Below are positions 5,470-10,672 of a stretch of DNA of 10,672 nt, in pieces. A model generated the notes under the pieces. That model worked only from the letters and a program-made list of their open reading frames with translations, did not search any database and had not been told where the DNA came from. This DNA is from Bacteroidota bacterium. GTDB lineage: Bacteria > Bacteroidota > Ignavibacteria > Ignavibacteriales > Ignavibacteriaceae. The position numbers and the translations under genes were made by a program. Every line of letters starts with the position of its first letter. Position 1 is the first letter of the stretch. Where the stretch lies: contig JAEYUD010000023.1 in assembly GCA_023433685.1 (NCBI GenBank), positions 1 to 10,672 of the forward strand, given 5' to 3'.

Positions 5470-5865
5470 TTCTCCATTGAAAAATACATTTCGTTTAGCG
5501 ACTGCGATCCCGCCGGGATCATGTTCTTCTCACGAGCGTTCGAGATCGCTCACACCGCCTACGAAAAATTCATGCACGCCAATGGCCTCGGCGACTACTT
5601 CGGTAACCGGGATGTGATAATCCCCTTAGTGCACGCGGAAGCCGACTATAAAAAGCCCCTAAAACCGGGTGACATTGTTATTGCAATGGTGAAGCTTGGT
5701 GAGATAAAGGAAAATTCGTTCCGCCTGACGTACAATATCTACACAACTGATAATGAGATTGCCATCAAGGTGAAGACTGTACACGCGACAGTAAAGAAGG
5801 AAGGTTTCGTGAAGTGCCCCGTACCGGAAGACCTCCAAAAGGCACTGCTGAAGATAGAAGCTTAA
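5467..5865 (+). CDS. Hotdog-fold acyl-CoA thioesterase (4HBT family), probable DHNA-CoA hydrolase
   Basis: This 132-residue cytoplasmic protein hydrolyses an acyl-CoA. The N-terminus YISFSDCDPAGIMFF (7-21) is the signature of the 4-hydroxybenzoyl-CoA thioesterase / YbgC group. D14 is equivalent to the catalytic Asp17 of the Pseudomonas enzyme and heads the long central helix (18-38). The rest of the single hotdog domain follows: YKKPLKPGDIVIAMVKLGEI and a strand carrying FRLTYNIY. The family covers many substrates. Here the neighbour genes menE, menB, menA and menH make 1,4-dihydroxy-2-naphthoyl-CoA the best guess, since that thioester must be cleaved between MenB and MenA and hotdog enzymes do this in cyanobacteria and plants. 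The stop overlaps the menE stop by 4 bp in convergent orientation. The 14 bases ending in its ATG are identical to those of menB. Family assignment is firm; substrate is inferred. Confidence 0.88.
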   Translation: MFSIEKYISFSDCDPAGIMFFSRAFEIAHTAYEKFMHANGLGDYFGNRDVIIPLVHAEADYKKPLKPGDIVIAMVKLGEIKENSFRLTYNIYTTDNEIAIKVKTVHATVKKEGFVKCPVPEDLQKALLKIEA

Positions 5866-7205
5866 CGCTCGAAAAGCACCCTGCGCGACTCAACAGGGTC
5901 GTACTTCCCGATCGATGTCTTTGGAATCTCATCGACCAGGCGGTAGTATTTCGGTATCTTGTAGGGTGACAGTTTTGTCCTTAGGAATGTGTGCAGATCC
6001 TGAAATTCAAATTCTGAATTACAGACTAAAAGAGCCGCCACCGCCTCGCCCCATTTCTCATTGGGCACACCGAAAACGTATGCCTCATCAACCGGGGGAA
6101 ATTCCATTATCACCCTTTCAAGCTCAACGGGATCGATATTAACCCCACCCGAAATAATGAACCGGTTCTTTCTGCCTGTTATTCTGAAATCTCCGGAAGG
6201 AGATATTTCACAGAGGTCGTTCGTTCTGTAGAAACCTTCACTGAAAAGTGACGCGGTCAGTTCCGGATTGTCAAGATAACGGCTGAAGAGATGATCTGAT
6301 CTTACCAAAAGCTCCCCGTTGTCTGATCTTATCTCAACCCCTTCGATCAGATCGTAACCTGCTCTGGGGTCTTTAGCGAGTTTTTCGGGTGCCGCGATCG
6401 CGATAAAAGCCGCCGTCTCGGATGAGCCGTAAACAGTATAAATTGGGTAACCTGCTTTAATAGCTTCTGAAACAAGCTCCGGTTCAGATGCACTTCCGCC
6501 GAGCAGGATAACCCTGAAACTTCCGGGTCCCCTCCCCGCGGCAAGCATTTTTTTCAATTGTGTCGGAACGATTGAAGCTATAGTGGGATGTATTGTCTCT
6601 TCTGGTGATTCTTCACCTCTGCGGATCAAGAGCGTGGCACCTGCCAGGGCAGCCCTGATAAGGATCATCAAACCTGATATGTGATTCAAAGGAAGCGAAA
6701 GAAGAAACACGTCATCTTTTGTTACTCCAAGAGACCTGTTGCCGTCTTCAGCTGCCTTCAACAGCGAATCAAAAGTGTGGGTGACCGCCTTCGGTTTGCC
6801 TGAACTGCCGGAGGTCAGAATAACCACCGCGTCATCTTCATTTATCTCAAATCCGGGCGGATAATGGTTATAGCTTGTAACCTCGCCGAAAAAAAGTGTA
6901 TAGGAGGGAAGAAATCGCGCGGCAAGCTCCTGCACTTCCTCTCCTGTTACTTCAGTTGAGAGAATGATGGGGAGGTAACCCTGCTCGATCGAACGGATCA
7001 AACCAGTCACAGCATCCATCGGGTTAATGCCAAGTACAAATACTGTTGATCTCACTTCCGCAGGTGGAATCACATCGCTCGCCGCGGCAAGCTCTTCACC
7101 CGTGGCACTTACGTACGAAACGCGGTCCACCCCGGTGGAAGCGACCTGAATTCTCAGCGATTTAAGGCAGTCGGTCAGCCTCTTACGCGCGTCAGACGGA
7201 ATCAT
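5862..7205 (-). CDS. menE: o-Succinylbenzoate-CoA ligase MenE
   Basis: This 447-residue ANL-superfamily adenylating enzyme joins o-succinylbenzoate to CoA with ATP, giving the substrate of MenB. Motifs in order: the P-loop LTSGSSGKPKA (130-140); LPLNHISGL (171-179); LLGGSASEPE (234-243); YGSSETAAF (259-267); the hinge region FYRTNDL with D330; GRKNRFIISGG (344-354), the mobile C-terminal domain linker; and SIGKYD with K434, the catalytic lysine of the adenylation half-reaction. All key residues are kept, and length is close to E. coli MenE (451). The start ATG 7205 lies 3 bases after the menA stop. It is the last gene of the minus-strand men run, and its stop codon overlaps that of the convergent thioesterase. 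ANL ligases are hard to distinguish by motif alone; the assignment rests partly on position beside menA, menB and menH. Confidence 0.92.
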   Translation of the reverse strand: MIPSDARKRLTDCLKSLRIQVASTGVDRVSYVSATGEELAAASDVIPPAEVRSTVFVLGINPMDAVTGLIRSIEQGYLPIILSTEVTGEEVQELAARFLPSYTLFFGEVTSYNHYPPGFEINEDDAVVILTSGSSGKPKAVTHTFDSLLKAAEDGNRSLGVTKDDVFLLSLPLNHISGLMILIRAALAGATLLIRRGEESPEETIHPTIASIVPTQLKKMLAAGRGPGSFRVILLGGSASEPELVSEAIKAGYPIYTVYGSSETAAFIAIAAPEKLAKDPRAGYDLIEGVEIRSDNGELLVRSDHLFSRYLDNPELTASLFSEGFYRTNDLCEISPSGDFRITGRKNRFIISGGVNIDPVELERVIMEFPPVDEAYVFGVPNEKWGEAVAALLVCNSEFEFQDLHTFLRTKLSPYKIPKYYRLVDEIPKTSIGKYDPVESRRVLFER

Positions 7206-7208
7206 TGG

Positions 7209-8084
7209 TTAGAGCAGAAGCCCGACTGAGAAAAGCACACCGAAAAGAGCGGATAGTTTTGCAGTAAGCTCAAGCGCGGGGTTAAGTTCCGAACCCTGCC
7301 TGTTAAGCAGCATTATTATCAGCTTGTACGCGAAGGGCAAGGTAAGGTAAGGAAGAAATATCCAGGCGTTCAGATCATAATAAACGAACATTATCAGGGG
7401 TACCGCGAACGAAGAACCGAGAAGAGTCAGGTATTCACCCAGGGCAAAATTCTTACCGAACATCACCGCCAGGGTGCGCTTCCCGGCTTTCCTGTCCTGC
7501 TCAAAATCCCGGTAGTTGTTAACCACAAGTATATTCGTTACCAATGCCCCAACGGGGATCGAAGCCAGAAGTGCCTGCGATGACACAGTTGAAGTGTTTA
7601 TAAAATAGGTTCCAATAGTGCCGACAAATCCAAAAAAGAGGAAAACGAAGAGGTCGCCAAGTCCATTGTAAGCAAGCGGAAATGGCCCGCCGGTATACAT
7701 GAATCCGGCAATGATCGAAAGAATTCCTATAGCGAGAATGAACGGCCCGCCAACGTAAACGAGGTAAAGGCCCATCAGAAAGGCGGTTCCGAATGTGAGG
7801 TAGATCGCGGTTTTCATTTGAGCAGCTGTTACCCATCCTTCGTTAAGGGCACGCTTGGGCCCCACGCGCTCCTTAGTATCGGCACCTTTAAGGTGGTCAT
7901 AAAGATCGTTCGTGTAGTTGGTTGCCACCTGGATCAGAATAGAACAAAGGAGCGCCACCACCGAAGAAACGGCATCAAACTTTTTTTCAGCCACCGCGAG
8001 CGAAGCACCAACGATAACCGGGGCAAAAGCGGCGAACAGCGTTTTAGGCCTCGCCGCCATGATCCATACCAAAGGCTTATTCAT
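7209..8084 (-). CDS. menA: 1,4-Dihydroxy-2-naphthoate polyprenyltransferase MenA
   Basis: This 291-residue UbiA-superfamily integral membrane enzyme condenses DHNA with a polyprenyl diphosphate, with loss of CO2, to make demethylmenaquinone. The first Asp-rich motif is NYTNDLYDHLKGAD (56-69; N56, D60, D63). The second is NNYRDFEQDRKAGKRTL (189-205; D193, D197). Both bind Mg2+-diphosphate, and the GKRTLAVMFG tail is typical of MenA rather than UbiA. The remaining sequence forms about eight or nine hydrophobic helices. Family members usually have 290-310 residues, so the protein is complete. The menB stop lies 6 bases upstream and the menE start 3 bases downstream, so the gene is in the middle of a tight operon. 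Confidence 0.96.
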   Translation of the reverse strand: MNKPLVWIMAARPKTLFAAFAPVIVGASLAVAEKKFDAVSSVVALLCSILIQVATNYTNDLYDHLKGADTKERVGPKRALNEGWVTAAQMKTAIYLTFGTAFLMGLYLVYVGGPFILAIGILSIIAGFMYTGGPFPLAYNGLGDLFVFLFFGFVGTIGTYFINTSTVSSQALLASIPVGALVTNILVVNNYRDFEQDRKAGKRTLAVMFGKNFALGEYLTLLGSSFAVPLIMFVYYDLNAWIFLPYLTLPFAYKLIIMLLNRQGSELNPALELTAKLSALFGVLFSVGLLL

Positions 8085-8090
8085 AATTTC

Positions 8091-8924
8091 TCAGGGAAGT
8101 TTCGGAAATTTATTGAACTCCGGCTTCCTCTTCTCGAGGTACGCCTTCTTCCCTTCCTGCGCTTCTTCGGTCATGTAATAAAGAAGTGTCGCGTTACCGG
8201 CGAGCTCCTGTATGCCCTGCTGCCCGTCGAGCTCGGCATTGAATGCTGACTTGAGCAGCCTAAGCGCCAGCGGACTCATAAGCAGTATCTCTCTCGCCCA
8301 CTGAACCCCCTCTTCTTCAAGCTGGTCTACCGGCACTACCTTGTTAACCAGACCCATCTCCATCGCCTCTGTGGCGTTGTACTGTCTGCAAAGGTACCAG
8401 ATCTCGCGGGCTTTTTTCTGTCCCACGATCCTCGCCAGGAACGAGGCACCAAATCCGCCGTCAAAACTTCCGACTTTGGGACCGGTCTGACCAAACACGG
8501 CGTTATCGGCAGCTATGGTAAGATCACAAACCACATGCAGAACGTGACCGCCACCGATGGCGTAACCGGCAACAAGGGCAATTACGGGCTTTGGTATGCT
8601 GCGGATCAACTTCTGGAGGTCGAGCACGTTAAGCCTCGGCACTCCGTCACCGCCCACGTAACCTTTGTCACCTCTGATCCTCTGGTCGCCACCCGAGCAG
8701 AAAGCATATTTACCATCAGCCGCGGGACCTTTACCGGTGAGAAGCACAACACCGATCGTCTGGTCTTCCCTCGCGTCAACGAACGCGTTGTACATTTCGA
8801 TCACGGTCTCCGGGCGGAAAGCGTTTCTCACCTCCGGGCGGTTAATTGTGATCTTGGCGATGCCTTCGGCTTTTTCGTAAATAATGTCTGTGTAACTACC
8901 GTATTTAATCCAGTTGACGCTCAT
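8091..8924 (-). CDS. menB: 1,4-Dihydroxy-2-naphthoyl-CoA synthase MenB (type I)
   Basis: This 277-residue crotonase-fold enzyme carries out the Dieckmann-type ring closure of o-succinylbenzoyl-CoA to DHNA-CoA. The sequence is close to E. coli MenB over its length: CSGGDQ (76-81), the oxyanion-hole region YAIGGGHVLH (121-130), FGQTGPKVGSFDGG (144-157), the VGQKKAREIWYLCRQY block (167-182), and LAGNATLLYYMTEE (241-254). Residues matching the E. coli active site at a constant offset of 8 are Q146, T147 and G148 (bicarbonate site), S153, D155 and Y250. The QTG triplet marks type I MenB, which uses bound bicarbonate as catalytic base. The ATG at 8924 follows menH by 15 bases, the widest gap in this run, and carries the leader shared with the thioesterase gene. 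No truncation or missing residue is seen. Confidence 0.97.
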   Translation of the reverse strand: MSVNWIKYGSYTDIIYEKAEGIAKITINRPEVRNAFRPETVIEMYNAFVDAREDQTIGVVLLTGKGPAADGKYAFCSGGDQRIRGDKGYVGGDGVPRLNVLDLQKLIRSIPKPVIALVAGYAIGGGHVLHVVCDLTIAADNAVFGQTGPKVGSFDGGFGASFLARIVGQKKAREIWYLCRQYNATEAMEMGLVNKVVPVDQLEEEGVQWAREILLMSPLALRLLKSAFNAELDGQQGIQELAGNATLLYYMTEEAQEGKKAYLEKRKPEFNKFPKLP

Positions 8925-8935
8925 TTTCAGTCCAA
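8922..8935 (-). promoter_or_regulatory. Leader element TTGGACTGAAAATG shared with the thioesterase (copy at menB)
   Basis: Read on the minus strand, the 11 bases before the menB ATG and the ATG itself equal those at the thioesterase start (plus strand, 5456-5469). The element fills most of the 15-base menH-menB gap. Its role is unknown: a shared translation-initiation region or a remnant of duplication are both possible. Confidence 0.4.
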
Positions 8936-8939
8936 TTAC

Positions 8940-9761
8940 TCAATTTAATTCGTTCAAAAAATCAATTATCAGTTTAACTGTTTCGGCGGGTTTCTCGATA
9001 TAAACCGTGTGCCACCCACCATCAATAACAAAATGTTTGAACCTTTTGTTCACGCGGATCACCCTGCTCCCGATACCGGCATACTTCTCATCGTTCCCTC
9101 CGGAGATTAGAAGACCGGGCATGTCAAGCTCTCGCAGAAGTGGTTGCTGCGGCTCCATAACTCCCGTGCCTGAAAAAAGGAGGTAATTCTGAAGCACTTC
9201 AGGGTCGTTCTGCAGGCGCCTTTTACGGTATTCCGTCATAAAATCTTCAGGCATCTGTTTCAGTCCGTCGAACAGGTCAAGACTCAGCCACCGCTCCGCC
9301 CAGGCTTCAATACCGTGCTCACCGATCATTGCCGCGTGTCCAATATCGCCAATCCGCCTCTCTTCCCTGTCGGCATCCACGGGTATCCCCGGTGTGGTGC
9401 TTATCGCCACGAAAGCGGTCTGCCAGGCAAGCATCCGGTGGGCTGTAATGTAGTAAACCAATCTTCCGCCGGCGGAGTAACCGCATGGAACAACTGATTT
9501 CACGCCACAGACCTGAACAACCGCCGCCGCCACTTCACCAAGTCCGTCAAATGTATAAAAACTGTCTTCAGTCCCCTTCTCCGAGTTACCGCATCCGGGG
9601 AGATCGAACACAATATAGCTTTGATCTACTGGAAGTGCTGCCGTGAAGAGTTCCCAATCGGCTGAACTACCACCAAAACCGTGAACTAAAAGCAGCGTGT
9701 GCCTGCTGCCACGGTCGGCAAACTCATAAAATATCTTAATGCCTTTATGCTCGGTGAACAT
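8940..9761 (-). CDS. menH: Alpha/beta hydrolase, probable SHCHC synthase MenH
   Basis: This 273-residue alpha/beta-hydrolase is expected to eliminate pyruvate from SEPHCHC to give SHCHC in menaquinone synthesis. The N-terminal oxyanion loop is LLVHGFGGSSADW (24-36). The nucleophile elbow GYSAGGR (94-100, Ser96) matches the MenH form GYSxGGR. D224 (in SGGNDEKY) and H251 (in GGWHTVYIEKP) complete the triad. A cap region rich in charged helices lies at about 125-200. Length is near that of E. coli MenH (252). The superfamily is very broad, so the function rests on the GYSxGGR elbow plus the position directly ahead of menB, menA and menE. The ATG at 9761 lies 1 base after the stop codon of the M28 peptidase gene, suggesting translational coupling. 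MenD, its upstream partner enzyme, is not in the window. Confidence 0.88.
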   Translation of the reverse strand: MFTEHKGIKIFYEFADRGSRHTLLLVHGFGGSSADWELFTAALPVDQSYIVFDLPGCGNSEKGTEDSFYTFDGLGEVAAAVVQVCGVKSVVPCGYSAGGRLVYYITAHRMLAWQTAFVAISTTPGIPVDADREERRIGDIGHAAMIGEHGIEAWAERWLSLDLFDGLKQMPEDFMTEYRKRRLQNDPEVLQNYLLFSGTGVMEPQQPLLRELDMPGLLISGGNDEKYAGIGSRVIRVNKRFKHFVIDGGWHTVYIEKPAETVKLIIDFLNELN

Positions 9762-9762
9762 A

Positions 9763-10672
9763 TTAGTTTATCCTTATCGAGTAAACGAGTCCGGTAAGCA
9801 CCCTGCCGAGATCGTAGAGGGTTCCCGCGCTAATGTTCGACAAATCATCTTTCAGCGTGTGCCAGTAGTTCCGCCTCGGGTCTTGTGAACGCCCCCCCAC
9901 CAGACCGGCATCGATGATGTCGATGGTTTTTATCCCGGCCTCATTAAGAGGAACGTGGTCGTCATATATCTCTTGCGATACAAAATCCTTAAACCGGGTG
10001 TTCCCGACACTCTGGGCATACCTCCATACCAATTCCACAATGTCACCCGCGTAATGGTTGGAGACGGGTTCACGCATGTACACAGCCTCTTTATCACCCA
10101 CCAGATCGAGCAGTATGCCGAAACGGGGTTTTACTGTAAGCGGATTGTTTGAGGCAAAATATTTTGAGCCAATGCAGTAACCCGCGAGACTGCCTGACTC
10201 ACCATAATCTTCCGCGTCGAAGAGTACTATATCAACTCCGACAGAAGGGGGTGTCTTCCCGAGTATCTCTGCAAGGTGGAGGAGAACCGCTGTACCGCTC
10301 GCGCCATCATTCGCTCCCGGTATGGGGGTTTTGTGCTTGCTGCTGTCGGCCTCCTGATCGGCGTGGGGCCGGCTGTCCCAGTGCGCGGAGAGGAGTATCC
10401 TCTTATCCAATTCCGGTCTGAATGAGGCAATAATATTTGTAAATTTCAATCTTTCACCCCAGGGAACTGTAGCCTCAAACTCCTGTTGCTTTACGGTGGC
10501 TCCTGTTTTCACCAATTCATCAATGAGGAATTTCTTCGCTTTTTCATACGACGGTGTGCCTGAAACACGGGGTCCGAACTCAACCTGTTTTTTAACCAGG
10601 TCGTAAACCTTGAGGCTGTCAAATTTTGGTAAACTGTCCATTTTGGCTATCTCATAAGCGGGGGGAAGATTC
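9763..10672 (-). CDS. M28-family zinc peptidase, glutaminyl-cyclase-like (5' end outside the window)
   Basis: The frame stays open past ATG 10641 to the right edge, with the extra codons reading NLPPAYEIAK. The real start, and probably a signal peptide or lipoprotein signal, therefore lies outside; M10641 is likely internal. Numbering from that Met, the M28 motifs are SAHWDSRPHAD (85-95), PGANDGASG (108-116, Zn ligand D112), LFDAEDYG (140-147, base E144 and Zn ligand D145), DDHVPL (227-232) and NYWHTLKDD (258-266, Zn ligand H261). The DDHxPF-like element and single-Zn ligand set point to the glutaminyl-peptide cyclotransferase branch, which converts N-terminal Gln to pyroglutamate on exported proteins, rather than to a typical two-zinc aminopeptidase. 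Bacteroidota carry such enzymes in the periplasm or on the inner-membrane surface. It precedes menH by 1 base, so it is the first visible gene of the men run, though it has no known role in quinone synthesis. Confidence 0.85.
   Translation of the reverse strand, partial: NLPPAYEIAKMDSLPKFDSLKVYDLVKKQVEFGPRVSGTPSYEKAKKFLIDELVKTGATVKQQEFEATVPWGERLKFTNIIASFRPELDKRILLSAHWDSRPHADQEADSSKHKTPIPGANDGASGTAVLLHLAEILGKTPPSVGVDIVLFDAEDYGESGSLAGYCIGSKYFASNNPLTVKPRFGILLDLVGDKEAVYMREPVSNHYAGDIVELVWRYAQSVGNTRFKDFVSQEIYDDHVPLNEAGIKTIDIIDAGLVGGRSQDPRRNYWHTLKDDLSNISAGTLYDLGRVLTGLVYSIRIN

Noticed and set aside
5878..5899. Hairpin ACCCTG / CAGGGT inside the end of menE as a terminator for the thioesterase
   Set aside because: The 6-bp stem has a 10-nt loop and no T-tract on either side, so it does not qualify as an intrinsic terminator.
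7818..8249. Open frame of 143 codons antisense to menA and menB
   Set aside because: It lies opposite two strongly conserved genes, has no family resemblance and is biased by their codon use; it is a shadow frame. The same applies to 4467-4895, 2674-3129 and 8535-8948.

Overview
The window is an ordinary chromosomal stretch from a bacterium, most likely of the Bacteroidota / Ignavibacteriota (Chlorobi-Ignavibacteria) branch. The support is indirect: a menaquinone (not ubiquinone) pathway, an alginate-export-type outer-membrane porin, a BAPKO_0422/DUF3996-type small beta-barrel, a secreted glutaminyl-cyclase-like M28 peptidase, few strong Shine-Dalgarno sites, and one sequence matching the Bacteroidota promoter element TAnnTTTG. 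Base composition looks balanced and similar throughout. I see no insertion sequence, prophage gene, CRISPR array, tRNA or rRNA.

Layout, left to right. (1) 1-660, plus strand: the C-terminal 219 codons of an outer-membrane porin, followed by a rho-independent terminator. (2) 661-934: a spacer with at least five short tandem arrays, all of 7-bp period but with different unit sequences. (3) 935-4223, plus strand: a family 2 glycosyltransferase, a concentrative (CNT) nucleoside transporter and a purine nucleoside phosphorylase. The last two are 1 nt apart and form a nucleoside uptake and salvage pair. Their terminator lies inside the 3' end of the opposing gene. (4) 4220-5379, minus strand: rsmE (16S rRNA m3U1498 methyltransferase) preceded by a small secreted beta-barrel gene. 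(5) 5380-5466: a divergent intergenic region with a perfect 8-bp inverted repeat. (6) 5467-5865, plus strand: a hotdog (4HBT) thioesterase. (7) 5862-10672, minus strand: a tightly packed run transcribed as M28 peptidase, menH, menB, menA, menE.

The core of the window is the late menaquinone pathway. MenH makes SHCHC, MenE activates o-succinylbenzoate to its CoA ester, MenB cyclises it to DHNA-CoA, a thioesterase releases DHNA, and MenA prenylates it. All these activities are present if the hotdog protein is the DHNA-CoA hydrolase. MenF, MenD, MenC and the final methyltransferase are not in the window. The thioesterase converges on menE and overlaps it by 4 bp. It also shares with menB an identical 14-nt sequence ending in the start codon.

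I found no undescribed multi-gene system. The points most worth a second look are the mixed heptamer-repeat spacer, the shared menB/thioesterase leader, the terminator embedded in antisense to a conserved rsmE motif, and the glutaminyl-cyclase-like peptidase coupled to menH.
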